Below are positions 54,292 through 63,598 of a DNA stretch of 64,000 bases, piece by piece. Under the pieces are notes generated by a model that was not told the origin of the DNA, did not search any database, and saw nothing but the letters and a program-made list of their open reading frames with translations. The DNA is from Opitutia bacterium (GTDB taxonomy: Bacteria; Verrucomicrobiota; Verrucomicrobiia; Opitutales; Opitutaceae), in the NCBI GenBank assembly GCA_947475065.1, contig CANJLB010000018.1:1-64000 (forward strand). Direction: 5' to 3'. The stretch's first letter is position 1; each line of letters opens with the position of its first letter. A program made the translations under genes and the position numbers.

Positions 54292-55176
54292 TCAGAAAAG
54301 TTTCGCCGGATACTCGCCGGCGGCGTGCAGCGCGGCCAGGGCGGCTTGTACGCGGGGCTTGTCCTCGCGGTAGGTGACACCGAACCACGTTGCCGTCGTC
54401 GGCAGCACATGCACCTCGGCGGCACCGGCGGCGATTTGCCGCGAAACGGCTTCGGGCAGGTAAAACTCGGACTTGGGTTCGCCACCGTGCGCGTGAAGAA
54501 ATTCGACCAGCTGCCGCTCCAACACCGGAAAGATTTCCGGGGTGAAGGCCCAGCAGTTCATCGAGACGGTTTCTGCCCCCGTGAACTCGCGGCCCGGACC
54601 CACGTCTTCAGGCCGGAGATGGGTGCGTTCGGTCACGCGTGCAAGCCGGCCGTCGGGACCGGCGGTGCAAACACCCCGGGCGACCGCACCGTGCTCGGAG
54701 AGGGTGTTGGCGAGGTGGTAGCCGGCCAGGGCGTATTTTCTATTTTCAGGGTTCGGAGCAGCAGATAGAAATTTGGCCAGCTGGGTGAAGGCATCGCGGC
54801 CAAAATAATCGTCGGCGCCGATGACCGCAAACGCACCGGCGACGGCATGGCGGGCGCACCAGACGGCATGGCCGGTGCCCCACGGTTTTTCGCGGCCCGG
54901 CGGGACGGTGACGCCGGCGGGCAGGAGGTCCGTGGACTGGAAAATGTAATCCACCGGCACGCGCCCGGCGTAGCGGGCGGCGACGCGGGTCCGGAACTCG
55001 GCGGCAAACTCCTCGCGGATGACAAACCCCACCCGCCCGAAGCCGGCACGCAGCGCATCGAACACGGCGTAGTCGAGCAGGATCTCGCCGGCCGGCCCGA
55101 CGGGTTCGAGCTGCTTGAGCCCGCCATAGCGGGAGCCGAGGCCGGCGGCGAGAACGAGCAGGGTAGGCGCGGACAT
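54292..55176 (-). CDS. sugar-phosphate nucleotidyltransferase
   Basis: A 294-residue NTP_transferase protein. Nucleotide binding: LLVLAAGLGSRYGGLKQLEP; the Arg-to-Tyr-Gly variant of the G-x-G-x-R motif, with Lys in LKQ, is characteristic of a group found beside capsule genes. Further motifs are PWGTGHAVWCAR and FAVIGADDYFG. It would activate a sugar-1-phosphate with an NTP, but which sugar is not decidable. The start at 55176 is set by the motif; the frame extends to 55218. Same strand as the PIG-L and epimerase genes, likely part of the same glycan function. Confidence 0.88.
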   Translation of the reverse strand: MSAPTLLVLAAGLGSRYGGLKQLEPVGPAGEILLDYAVFDALRAGFGRVGFVIREEFAAEFRTRVAARYAGRVPVDYIFQSTDLLPAGVTVPPGREKPWGTGHAVWCARHAVAGAFAVIGADDYFGRDAFTQLAKFLSAAPNPENRKYALAGYHLANTLSEHGAVARGVCTAGPDGRLARVTERTHLRPEDVGPGREFTGAETVSMNCWAFTPEIFPVLERQLVEFLHAHGGEPKSEFYLPEAVSRQIAAGAAEVHVLPTTATWFGVTYREDKPRVQAALAALHAAGEYPAKLF

Positions 55177-55285
55177 GGACGGACTATTAACGCCAAGGGC
55201 CAAGGGGCCAAGGCACAAAGTTCGGCGATCGGAGCATCGCCCCGCCGGTCAGTGGCAGATCGCCGCATGGGCGGACTCGTGGGCT

Positions 55286-55350
55286 TGGGAGCGCGACCGC
55301 CCTCGGTCGCCCCATTCTCAACAGAGCGACCGGGGGCGGTCGCGCTCCCA
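55286..55350. repeat. palindromic repeat (GAGCGCGACCG type)
   Basis: Two 25-bp arms, 55286-55310 and 55326-55350, are complementary at 24 of 25 positions around a 15-nt loop (core GGGAGCGCGACCGCCCTC). The sequence strongly resembles the outer arms of the element at 263-380 (GGAGCCGCGACGCCCTCG). It lies in the 220-bp gap between recO and the nucleotidyltransferase, both of which are transcribed on the minus strand. Likely a REP-type element. Confidence 0.85.
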
Positions 55351-55396
55351 CTTGAGATCACCACCCTCCGTGCCACCGACCGCCATCTCGGCACGG

Positions 55397-56023
55397 TCAG
55401 CCTATGTGGATCTCCGTGTAGCCCTCCAAGTAGGTTTCGAGCCGGCGGGCAAGCGTCTCAGCGTGGGCGGCGGCCGTTTTTTCGGCGGCGAGCCTGGTGA
55501 GCGGCGTGCGGAGGAGATGCTCGGCCTCGGCACGGTGGGCGGCGGACAGCGACGGCAGCCATTGCTGACGAAGCGGGTGGCCTTCATCCCGGGCGAAGCG
55601 CCAGAGGCTCTTGAAATAGATTGGCTCGGGCGGCGCGGCGGTGGCGAAGGCGGCAAACGCCTCGCGCAGGAGCGCCGCCACGCGCGGACGGCTCTCGGCG
55701 GCGACGGGATTGCGCACGACAAGCGTGGCCAGCGCGCTCGCATGGCGCAGCGTTTCGTAGTCGCGGCCAATGCCATCCGAACGCGCGAGCAGCCGGGCCT
55801 CACGCACAAACCACGGTCCGCCGGCGGCGGAGCTCTCAAGGGTGAGCGCGGCCTCGTCAAACAAGTCGAGCGGAAGATGCGCGGGCGACGGTTTTTTTGG
55901 CACCCGTTGGAGCACGGTGAGCGCGCCGTGCGCCGCACAGAAAACGGTGAGCGTCTGGAACGACTCGGCGGGCGGGTGGCGCGCGAGGACGAGGGCGTCG
56001 GTCTGGAGCGTGGGACCGGGCAT
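55397..56023 (-). CDS. recO: DNA repair protein RecO
   Basis: A 208-residue protein with the RecO start LQTDALVLARHPPAESFQTL, then VFCAAHGALTVLQR forming the N-terminal OB-fold; a helical middle region and the C-terminus lack the zinc cysteines seen in E. coli-distant RecO proteins. RecO loads RecA with RecF and RecR in gap repair. Family assignment is based on the N-terminus and size, so it is good but not certain. The ATG at 56023 (MPGPTLQTD) is favoured; 56128 adds 35 unrelated residues. The DUF502 gene precedes it by 109 bp. Confidence 0.75.
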   Translation of the reverse strand: MPGPTLQTDALVLARHPPAESFQTLTVFCAAHGALTVLQRVPKKPSPAHLPLDLFDEAALTLESSAAGGPWFVREARLLARSDGIGRDYETLRHASALATLVVRNPVAAESRPRVAALLREAFAAFATAAPPEPIYFKSLWRFARDEGHPLRQQWLPSLSAAHRAEAEHLLRTPLTRLAAEKTAAAHAETLARRLETYLEGYTEIHIG

Positions 56024-56132
56024 GGGCGGGATCGGAGTGATTGGCCACAAAGCGACGCAGGAATCGCCAGGCAAAAAATGCGGCGGACGGCGGAGAAACG
56101 TCTGTGCGTGATGTGTCTGTTGGCCCAAGGCG

Positions 56133-56786
56133 CTACTTCGCCGAGGCGGACGGTTTTCGGCCGGACGGCCACGGCGGCACGATGGCGCCGCCGGAGATGA
56201 TCATCTTCATGCCGTCGGCCACGCTCATCTCCAGCTCGACCACGGCGCGGCGCGGCACCAGCACCATGTAGCCGCCGGTCGGATTGGGCGTGGTGGGCAC
56301 AAACACCGCCCAGACCTCCTCGCCCAAAGCGGCCTGCGCCTCGCCAGGGGATTGGTTCGTGAGGAAGCCAAGCGTCCACATGCTTGCCCGCGGAAACTCG
56401 ACCAGCACCACCTTCGAATACGCGCTGCGCCCCTGCGCACCGAACGTCGCCACCAGCTGCTTGACCGTGGAGTAAACCGCACTGACTCCAGGGATTTCCC
56501 GAATGAACCGGTCGCCGACGCCGAGCAGGTACCGGCCGATCACGTAGCGCGAGAGCCAGCCGAGTAGGGCAATGAGCACCACCATGGCCGCCGTGGCGCC
56601 CAAGTCCCACAGCAGGCCGACGCCGGGTTGGCCCCGCAACGAGTCCGGCAGGATACTCCCAAACAGGTCAATGATTTTGAAAAACGCCCACACCGTGACA
56701 GCCAGCGGCGCAAGCAGCAGCAAGCCGGAAAGGAAAGCCCGGCGGAACGCAGCCGTACGGGAAGGCGGTGAGAGCGAGTCAGGCAT
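56133..56786 (-). CDS. DUF502 family membrane protein
   Basis: A 217-residue protein with two membrane helices (about 17-39, FLSGLLLLAPLAVTVWAFF, and 62-84). The DUF502 signature follows: GRYLLGVGDRFIREIPGVSAVYSTVKQL, cut here as two phrases, then VVLVEFPRASMWTLGFLT and FVPTTPNPTGGYMVLVP. The family is widespread in bacteria and plants (COV-like) with no settled biochemical function. The start at 56786 (MPDSLSP) is used over 56819. It is on the same strand as recO and the following unknown gene. Confidence 0.9.
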   Translation of the reverse strand: MPDSLSPPSRTAAFRRAFLSGLLLLAPLAVTVWAFFKIIDLFGSILPDSLRGQPGVGLLWDLGATAAMVVLIALLGWLSRYVIGRYLLGVGDRFIREIPGVSAVYSTVKQLVATFGAQGRSAYSKVVLVEFPRASMWTLGFLTNQSPGEAQAALGEEVWAVFVPTTPNPTGGYMVLVPRRAVVELEMSVADGMKMIISGGAIVPPWPSGRKPSASAK

Positions 56787-56853
56787 CGGTCCGGAAACAT
56801 AGCGTGTCCCATGCCGCACCGGAAAGCAAAATGCGGGCCTGCATCACGTCGGC

Positions 56854-57546
56854 TCAAATGCCGTATGCGATAATGAACACCTTCGTCATCGTCTCGTCGG
56901 TGATGAGATCGTAGTACAATGCTCCGGCGGTATCGATCTCGTTATAGCGGTATAGTCTGGCCTTGGGCCAAGTGCGAGGATCGGGCCAGTCTTGCCCGAC
57001 TTGACCAAAAAGATGCGCCGCAATGCCACCCTTGGCTGACCAGTCGGAAACCATGGCTTCTTTGAAGGGATGCGCCGCAAGGAGCGCGTTTGTCGCTGTC
57101 GGATTGGTCTGAAAGGCAAAAGCGTCGAGGGTATCCGCGAACCCGCCGCCCGAAAAAAAAGCGCGAAACTCACGCGCATCCGCTGGCAATGCCACATGAT
57201 AAACCGCCCCAAACCGCCCTGCCGGCCGAAGCCGCCATGCCAAGGCATCACTTGAAATCAACAACGTAACCAGCAGCACCGGCGTCAGTGCCAACAGCGA
57301 GCGGCATTCCTGAAGCCAGCCACGCCAGCTCCAGAGACCTATGGCCAGCAACGTCAGCGGAACCATCAGCATGGTAAACTCCACCAACAAAAAAGGTGTG
57401 AAGAAAAGCCGCACCAAAAAACCTTCCGGCCAGTTCGTCCAATACATCGCTCCCGCAAACAGGTCACTCGCCCAAAAAATCAGCCACGCCCATAGGCATA
57501 ACGTTCGTCGACGGCGAAAACGGGTGAGGACCAGGGGCAGTTGCAT
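56854..57546 (-). CDS. membrane protein of unknown function
   Basis: A 230-residue protein with an arginine-rich N-terminus (LTRFRRRRTLCLW) and three hydrophobic helices in the first 110 residues, including AWLIFWASDLFAGAMYW and VEFTMLMVPLTLLAIGLW. A polar domain with FHVALP-like and AFFSGGGFADTLD phrases completes it. I recognise no family. The coding sequence is visibly less GC-rich than its neighbours, with more AAA and ATT codons, which hints at recent acquisition. The start at 57546 (MQLPLVL) gives a proper first helix; longer frames extend into antisense carB. It lies between DUF502 and carB on the same strand. Confidence 0.68.
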   Translation of the reverse strand: MQLPLVLTRFRRRRTLCLWAWLIFWASDLFAGAMYWTNWPEGFLVRLFFTPFLLVEFTMLMVPLTLLAIGLWSWRGWLQECRSLLALTPVLLVTLLISSDALAWRLRPAGRFGAVYHVALPADAREFRAFFSGGGFADTLDAFAFQTNPTATNALLAAHPFKEAMVSDWSAKGGIAAHLFGQVGQDWPDPRTWPKARLYRYNEIDTAGALYYDLITDETMTKVFIIAYGI

Positions 57547-57614
57547 GGGCCCAGCCTGCCCTTTTCTCCCGCCAAGAACACCGCAAAAGAGCCGCACGAG
57601 GGAGCTTGAGGCCC

Positions 57615-60600
57615 TTACACCACCGTCACATTCCCCTTGTAGCTCTGAATGGGACGGACGCCGACTTGGTGGCTCTTGAGCGCGCGGATGCCGTTCACCG
57701 CCGCCATCGCGCCGGTGATCGTCGTCATCAGGCACACATTGTGGGCGTAGGCGGCCTGGCGGATCTTGTTCTCGTCCTTGCGCGGCACGAGGCCGCCGGG
57801 TGTGTTGAGGATGAGCTGGATCTGGCCGTTCTTGATCATGTCCACGGCCGTCGGGCGTCCTTCGTCAATCTTGGCGATGCGCACGACCGGCACGCCGGCA
57901 GCGGCCAGCACGGTAGCGGTGCCGCTGGTCGAGCAGAGCGTGAAGCCGAGTTCCACGAGCTGGCGCGCGAGCTCAACGGCGCGGGGCTTGTCGGCGTCCT
58001 TCACCGAGAGAAACACATTGCCCGCCACGGGCAGTCCCGGCTTGGCGGCGGCCTGCGCCTTGGCGAAGGCGATGCCGAGGTCATCGTCGAGCCCCATCAC
58101 CTCGCCCGTCGAGCGCATTTCGGGACTGAGCGCGATGGTCGCGCCGGGGAAACGCACAAAGGGGAACACCGCCTCCTTCACGCACCAGTGCTTGGGCGTC
58201 TGCTCGCGGGTGAAACCGAGTTCGCGGAGCTTTTTCCCCGCCATCACCTTGGCCGCCAGCTTGGCCAGCGGCACACCGATGGCTTTGGCCACAAACGGCA
58301 CGGTGCGCGAGGCGCGGGGGTTGACCTCCAGCACGAAGAGCTCTCCGCCCTTGATCGCGAACTGGACGTTCATCAGGCCCACCACCTTGAGCGCCTGCGC
58401 CAGCGCATGCGTGGCGGCGCGGACGGCCGTGAGCATCTCCGGCGACAGGGTGTGCGGCGGCATGACCATCGCGGCATCGCCGGAGTGGACGCCGGCATAC
58501 TCGATGTGTTCCAGCATCCCGCCGATGACGGAAATTTCGCCGTCGGCAATGCAGTCCACGTCGAGCTCGATGGCATCCTCCAGAAACTTATCAATCAGCA
58601 CAGGCTTGCCGGGCATCACGTCAAACACCTGCCGCACGACGGCCTTCAGCTCATCCTCGCTGTAGAGGATGAACATGCCACGCCCGCCGAGCACAAATGA
58701 CGGCCGCACGAGCACGGGATAGCCGAGCGTGGCGGCACTGGCGAGCGCCTCGGCCTCGCTGAGCGCGGTGCGGTGCTCGGGGGATTTCAGGCCGGTCTGG
58801 GCAAGGATGGCGGAGAACAGCTTCCGGTCCTCGGCGGCCTCGATGCTCTCGGGCGAGGTGCCGATGATGTTCACGCCGTTGGCCTTCAACGCCGTGGCTA
58901 GGTTGAGCGGGGTCTGCCCGCCGAACTGCACGATGGCACCATCACATTTTTCCTGCTGATAAATTTCCAGGACGTCCTCAAGGGTGAGCGGCTCGAAGTA
59001 GAGCCGGTCGCTCGTGTCGTAGTCGGTCGAAACGGTTTCGGGGTTGGAGTTGACCATCACGCTCTCCAGCCCCAGCTCGCGCAACGCGAAGCTCGCGTGG
59101 ACGCAACAATAGTCGAACTCGATGCCCTGCCCGATCCGGTTGGGCCCGCCGCCGAGGATCATGATCTTGCGCTTGCCGGTGGGCGGGAGGATCTCGTTTT
59201 CGTCGCCGTAGCTCGAATAATAATAGGGCGTGAAGGCCTCGAACTCGGCGGCGCAGGTGTCCACGAGCCGGTAGGTGGTGGCGACACCGGCCTGCTTGCG
59301 GTGCGCCCGCACGGCGGTGAGGTCGCTACTGAGGAGATGGGCCAGCTGGGCGTCGGAGAAACCGAACTGCTTCGCACGGCGGAGGAGGCCGGTGGCGATC
59401 GACGCCAGCGACAGTTTTTTCAGCTCCACTTCCATCTCCCAAATCTCACGCAGTTGGTGCAGGAACCACGGGTCAATTTTCGTCAGATCGAAAATCTGGC
59501 TGACCGTGTAACCGGCCATAAAGGCGTGGCGGATGTAGAAAATCCGCTCGGCGTTGGGCGTGGCGAGCTTGCTGCGGATGACGTTGTCGTCCGGCCGTTC
59601 GTCGCCGCCATGCTTGCCGCCGCCGCCGAAACCGCGTGCGCCCGTCTCGAGCGAGCGCAGGCATTTCTGGAGGGACTCCTTGAACGTCCGACCGATGGCC
59701 ATCGCCTCGCCGACCGATTTCATCGCCGAGGTAAGCGTGGCGTCGGCCTCGGGGAATTTTTCGAAGGTGAAGCGCGGGATCTTGGTGACGACGTAGTCAA
59801 TCGTCGGCTCAAAGCTCGCGGGCGTGAGCCGCGTGATGTCATTGCGCAGCTCGTCGAGCGCATAGCCCACGGCGAGCTTGGCGGCGATCTTGGCAATCGG
59901 AAAGCCGGTTGCCTTGGAAGCCAGTGCGGAGGAACGCGACACGCGCGGGTTCATCTCGATCACGACCTGCCGGCCGGTCTGCGGATCCACGGCAAACTGG
60001 ATGTTGGAGCCGCCGGTCTCGACGCCGATCTCTCGAATGACGGCAAACGACGCGTCCCGCATCGCCTGATACTCCTTGTCGGTGAGCGTCATCGCCGGCG
60101 CCACGGTGATGGAGTCGCCGGTGTGGACGCCCATCGGGTCGAAATTTTCAATAGAGCAGATGACGACGCACTGGTCCTTGTGGTCGCGCATGACCTCCAT
60201 CTCAAACTCCTTCCAACCGAGCAGGCACTCCTCGACCAGCACCTCGTGGACGGGGGAGAGATCGAGGCCGTTGGCGCAGATGCGCTCAAACTCCTCCCGG
60301 TTGTAGGCGATGCCGCCGCCGGCACCGCCGAGCGTGAACGAAGGACGGATGATCAGCGGAAACGCGCCGAGCAGCTCCGCCGCCGCGCGGGCCTCCTCTA
60401 TCGTTTTGACTGTGCGGGACTTGGCGACATCGAGGCCGATCTTGAGCATGGCCTCCTTGAAAAGCTGCCGGTCCTCGCCCTTGGCGATGGCGGCGGGCTT
60501 CGCCCCGATCATCTCGACCCCGTATTTTTGCAGGATGCCGGCGGCGTTCAGATCCATCGCGAGGTTGAGCGCGGTCTGGCCACCGAGCGTGGGCAGCAGG

Positions 60601-60854
60601 GCGGAGGGTTTTTCCTTGGCGATGATTTTTTCCAGAATCTCAACCGTGAGCGGCTCAATGTAGGTCACGTCGGCAAACTCCGGGTCGGTCATGATCGTGG
60701 CCGGGTTGGAATTGACGAGAATGACGCGGTAGCCCTCCTCGCGCAGAGCCTTGCACGCCTGCGTGCCAGAATAGTCAAACTCACAGGCCTGCCCGATGAC
60801 AATGGGGCCGGCACCGATGATGAGGATAGACTTGAGGTCGGAACGCTTGGGCAT
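57615..60854 (-). CDS. carB: carbamoyl-phosphate synthase large subunit
   Basis: Makes carbamoyl phosphate from bicarbonate, ammonia and two ATP for pyrimidines and arginine. The 1079-residue protein has the usual two homologous ATP-grasp halves: the first with [37 protein letters not shown] and the second with [39 protein letters not shown]-terminal MGS-like allosteric domain ([18 protein letters not shown]-like) ends it. Start at 60854 (MPKRSDLKS) follows the family. The small subunit carA is not in the window. Confidence 0.97.
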   Translation of the reverse strand: MPKRSDLKSILIIGAGPIVIGQACEFDYSGTQACKALREEGYRVILVNSNPATIMTDPEFADVTYIEPLTVEILEKIIAKEKPSALLPTLGGQTALNLAMDLNAAGILQKYGVEMIGAKPAAIAKGEDRQLFKEAMLKIGLDVAKSRTVKTIEEARAAAELLGAFPLIIRPSFTLGGAGGGIAYNREEFERICANGLDLSPVHEVLVEECLLGWKEFEMEVMRDHKDQCVVICSIENFDPMGVHTGDSITVAPAMTLTDKEYQAMRDASFAVIREIGVETGGSNIQFAVDPQTGRQVVIEMNPRVSRSSALASKATGFPIAKIAAKLAVGYALDELRNDITRLTPASFEPTIDYVVTKIPRFTFEKFPEADATLTSAMKSVGEAMAIGRTFKESLQKCLRSLETGARGFGGGGKHGGDERPDDNVIRSKLATPNAERIFYIRHAFMAGYTVSQIFDLTKIDPWFLHQLREIWEMEVELKKLSLASIATGLLRRAKQFGFSDAQLAHLLSSDLTAVRAHRKQAGVATTYRLVDTCAAEFEAFTPYYYSSYGDENEILPPTGKRKIMILGGGPNRIGQGIEFDYCCVHASFALRELGLESVMVNSNPETVSTDYDTSDRLYFEPLTLEDVLEIYQQEKCDGAIVQFGGQTPLNLATALKANGVNIIGTSPESIEAAEDRKLFSAILAQTGLKSPEHRTALSEAEALASAATLGYPVLVRPSFVLGGRGMFILYSEDELKAVVRQVFDVMPGKPVLIDKFLEDAIELDVDCIADGEISVIGGMLEHIEYAGVHSGDAAMVMPPHTLSPEMLTAVRAATHALAQALKVVGLMNVQFAIKGGELFVLEVNPRASRTVPFVAKAIGVPLAKLAAKVMAGKKLRELGFTREQTPKHWCVKEAVFPFVRFPGATIALSPEMRSTGEVMGLDDDLGIAFAKAQAAAKPGLPVAGNVFLSVKDADKPRAVELARQLVELGFTLCSTSGTATVLAAAGVPVVRIAKIDEGRPTAVDMIKNGQIQLILNTPGGLVPRKDENKIRQAAYAHNVCLMTTITGAMAAVNGIRALKSHQVGVRPIQSYKGNVTVV

Positions 60855-61060
60855 GGACGTGGATTTCGACGAGGGTTGCGGCCGGGCAATCGCGCCGCAA
60901 GCGGAAAGGGCGCGGGCGGCTTGATTGCAACCCGGCAGATCCGCGAACCGCAACCCCATCGTGACCCTGCGCAGCAGAAAATTATGGATCAATAAGCAGT
61001 GAACCGCCCGCCGCCCACGCGTGCGTTGACGCGCCGCTCCTGAGCCCTAGGCTCCGCGTG

Positions 61061-61522
61061 ATGCCGTCCAAACCCATTCCCGGATCGACCGGCGAGGTGC
61101 TCACCTGTTTGCCCTCGCCCTATCTGCCGCATCCCGCGACCGGGCTGCTCTATCTGCCCCGATTCCTGGCGAAGTGCCACTACGTGAAGGCGCACGGCAC
61201 GCTGCCGGCCAGCTATGCCAAAAACTTCAAGCGCGGCCTCGACCGCTTCCTCTGCCTCCATCTCGGAATAGAGCCCGCCGCCGTGGAGCAAATCGTCCGC
61301 GAATCGGCGACCGACGCGGAGATCGAGGCCAGGCTGAAGCAAATGTTTCCCGCCGATGTGCGCGCCGCCAAGTGGAACCGTGAACTCGTGCAAAAGGGCA
61401 TGACCCAGGCGGGGCGGGCGTTTCTCAAGGAGGCGCTCACCGCGATGGGTTGCCCCGACCGCGCCGAAGAGATCAAGAGCGTGCCCGACCTCCTTGAGTT
61501 CGACGAGGGGCGGATCGAGTGA
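61061..61522 (+). CDS. DUF5069 family protein
   Basis: A 153-residue soluble protein matching DUF5069: LLYLPRFLAKCHYVKAHGTL (PRFLAK and the basic stretch), LPASYAKNFKRGLDRFLCLH and an Asp/Glu-rich C-terminus. The family is found in Verrucomicrobia, Planctomycetes and some Proteobacteria without known function. The ATG at 61061 directly follows a GTG, and the ATG is preferred. It is divergent from carB with 206 bp between starts. Confidence 0.82.
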   Translation: MPSKPIPGSTGEVLTCLPSPYLPHPATGLLYLPRFLAKCHYVKAHGTLPASYAKNFKRGLDRFLCLHLGIEPAAVEQIVRESATDAEIEARLKQMFPADVRAAKWNRELVQKGMTQAGRAFLKEALTAMGCPDRAEEIKSVPDLLEFDEGRIE

Positions 61523-61702
61523 GAGTTTTCACTGAGCCTGGCCCGGCCTCACCGGGGGGGCTATAACCCAGCCGACTGCCTTCCGGGCCTGAATCCCGCC
61601 CAAAATCAAGCGGGCCTACCCCCTGCTTGAAAAAGGGTGCCGGCCTGGTGGCAGGCTGTTTCAAGCTGGCGGCGCTGGGCGGGACGGGTTTGCTCGGCGG
61701 GC

Positions 61703-62398
61703 ATGACGGGCGAGCCTCCTTCCAGCTTCATCGCAGGCATCAGCTTCATCGGCCGCGGTGGCGGTGCGGTCAAGGCACTCGGCGGGTTTCGTAAACAACA
61801 CCACACCGTGCCCGACGCGGCCAATGCAGTGACGAACGCCTTTCTGGGAAAAATCTGCGAAGGCGAGCTGACCGCGACGGCCGAAACCCTTTTCCAAGCC
61901 GTGCGCACGGGGCTGGACTACCGGCGGAAGGACGTGGCGCTGAGCGTGGCGAGCCCGCTCGCGGTGCTGACGGCAAAGGATTTCAACGTGGAGATTGCCT
62001 ACGTTCTGGAGGAGGCCGATCCGGCGCGCTATGCGGTGACGACCACGCTCCATGCACTGCGGAGCGCGGAGCTGGCGCGCACGTCGGAGTTTGCCGCGAT
62101 TTTTGCGGGCAAGTTTGCGGAAATTTCGTTTGCCCTGAAGAAAGGCGCACCGGTCGAGGCGGTGGTGGACGCGATCGAGGCGCTCGACGGCGAAGGCGGG
62201 CTGCGCGTGAGCTATCCGTCGGACTGCCGCGAGTGCGAGATCGCCGTCGATGGCGTGGACGCGCGAGTACGCTGCACCGGCGCCACACTGGAGATGGTTT
62301 TCCCGCGCGGCGGGGGGCCGGCGGAATTGATGGAAAGCTTTGTGGCGGTGCGCGGGGCGTTTGCCGTGAGCAAGTCGCTGAGCGGGCTGATCGGGTGA
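61703..62398 (+). CDS. protein of unknown function
   Basis: A 231-residue soluble protein starting MTGEPPSSFIAGISFIGRGG. The middle is mixed alpha/beta with LDYRRKDVALSVASPLAVLT and FNVEIAYVLEEADPARYAV, and the C-terminus has the phrase YPSDCRECEIAVDGVDARVR. There are no membrane helices or catalytic motifs that I can name. Codon use matches its neighbours, so it is a real gene. It starts 180 bp after the DUF5069 gene on the same strand and converges with malate dehydrogenase. Function is unknown. Confidence 0.75.
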   Translation: MTGEPPSSFIAGISFIGRGGGAVKALGGFRKQHHTVPDAANAVTNAFLGKICEGELTATAETLFQAVRTGLDYRRKDVALSVASPLAVLTAKDFNVEIAYVLEEADPARYAVTTTLHALRSAELARTSEFAAIFAGKFAEISFALKKGAPVEAVVDAIEALDGEGGLRVSYPSDCRECEIAVDGVDARVRCTGATLEMVFPRGGGPAELMESFVAVRGAFAVSKSLSGLIG

Positions 62399-62411
62399 AG
62401 CAGAAAGCCAG

Positions 62412-62470
62412 GAAACCCAGATCGGATACTCCTGTTTTCGTGGTTTACTGCTAAAAAATGACTGGGTTTC
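62412..62470. terminator. possible weak terminator between convergent genes
   Basis: GAAACCCAG (62412-62420) and CTGGGTTTC (62462-62470) are perfect inverted 9-mers in the 80-bp gap between convergent genes; the loop of about 40 nt also contains an AAAAAA tract. The long loop makes it a weak candidate. Confidence 0.4.
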
Positions 62471-62478
62471 TCAAAGGC

Positions 62479-63462
62479 TCACTTGATCATGTCGGCGACA
62501 AAGGCGCGCTCCTCGACTAGCTCCTTGTTGGTCGCGGCGATCTTCGACTTGGCGAAGTCGTCCATCGCATAGCCCGTGATGGCTTCGTAGCTGCCGGGCG
62601 TGGTGGTGCGGACGGGCATGCCGGCCCAAACGTTGGCATCGAAGCCGTAGAGACCATTGCTTTTCACGGCGACGGAATGAATCGCACCGGGCGTGACGAG
62701 CGAGCGGACATGGTCCACGAGGGCATTGGCGGCGGAAGCGGCCGACGACGCACCGCGCGCGGCGATGATGGCGGCCCCTCGCTTGCCGACGGTCTCACAG
62801 AACGGGCCCTGCAGCCAGGCGGTGTCGGTAATGACCGCGGGAGCGGGCTGGCCACCGATGGTCGCGTGGGCGAACGCGGGAAACATCGTCGGGCTGTGGT
62901 TGCCGTAGATGAAAATATTTTGGACGGCGTTGAGATCAACGCCGGCTTTCCTGGCGAGCTGGGTCTGCGCGCGGTTCTGGTCGAGGCGGACCATCGCGGT
63001 GAAGCGGTCGGCGGGCAGGCGCTTCGCCTGCGAGGCGGCGATCATGCAATTCGTGTTGGCCGGATTGCCGACCACGGCGACGCGCGCATCGGCGGCGGCA
63101 ACGGCATCAATGATCTGGCCCTGCCCGATGAAAATCCTGCCGTTGTCCTTGAGCAGGTCGGCGCGCTCCATGCCTGGGCCGCGGGGCTTGGCCCCAACGA
63201 GCAGGCACCAGTTGGCGTCCTTGAAGCCGACGGCGGGGTCGGAGGTCTGGACGATGCCCTTGAGCAGCGGAAAGGCGCAGTCGTCGAGCTCCATGGCCAC
63301 GCCCTCGAGGGCCTTGAGAGCCTTCTCAACGGGCGCCTCGATCAGCTGGAGGATGACCGGCTGGTCGGGGCCGAACATCGCGCCGGAGGCGATGCGGAAA
63401 AGGAGGGAGTAGCCGATCTGGCCGGCGGCTCCGGTGACTGCAACACGGATGGGGGATTTCAT
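62479..63462 (-). CDS. mdh: malate dehydrogenase (NAD)
   Basis: Oxidises malate to oxaloacetate in the TCA cycle. The 327-residue protein is of the cytosolic/group II MDH type: Rossmann start [20 protein letters not shown], substrate loop [15 protein letters not shown] with the Arg pair, [12 protein letters not shown], and the catalytic [11 protein letters not shown] with its His. The start at 63462 (MKSPIRVAV) matches the family; the ATG at 63507 adds 15 residues. Upstream, the partial DAHP synthase is on the same strand with a 136-bp gap. Confidence 0.95.
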   Translation of the reverse strand: MKSPIRVAVTGAAGQIGYSLLFRIASGAMFGPDQPVILQLIEAPVEKALKALEGVAMELDDCAFPLLKGIVQTSDPAVGFKDANWCLLVGAKPRGPGMERADLLKDNGRIFIGQGQIIDAVAAADARVAVVGNPANTNCMIAASQAKRLPADRFTAMVRLDQNRAQTQLARKAGVDLNAVQNIFIYGNHSPTMFPAFAHATIGGQPAPAVITDTAWLQGPFCETVGKRGAAIIAARGASSAASAANALVDHVRSLVTPGAIHSVAVKSNGLYGFDANVWAGMPVRTTTPGSYEAITGYAMDDFAKSKIAATNKELVEERAFVADMIK

Positions 63463-63598
63463 GGGAGGTTGGAAACTTGTTTTGGACCACCGCAGCCCGG
63501 AGCGCACGGAGGAAATACCGGGAAAGGAAACTTGAAGCGCCGCCGCAATGAAGCCATAAATTATTTAATGTGTTCGCCGGGTCCTCCGCGTTAAAAAG

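Noticed and set aside
16595-57546. Proteins with PEP-CTERM-like C-terminal tails as exosortase substrates
   Set aside because: C-termini of the exported proteins in the window end in barrel strands, basic tails or proline-rich tails, not a motif-helix-Arg signal.
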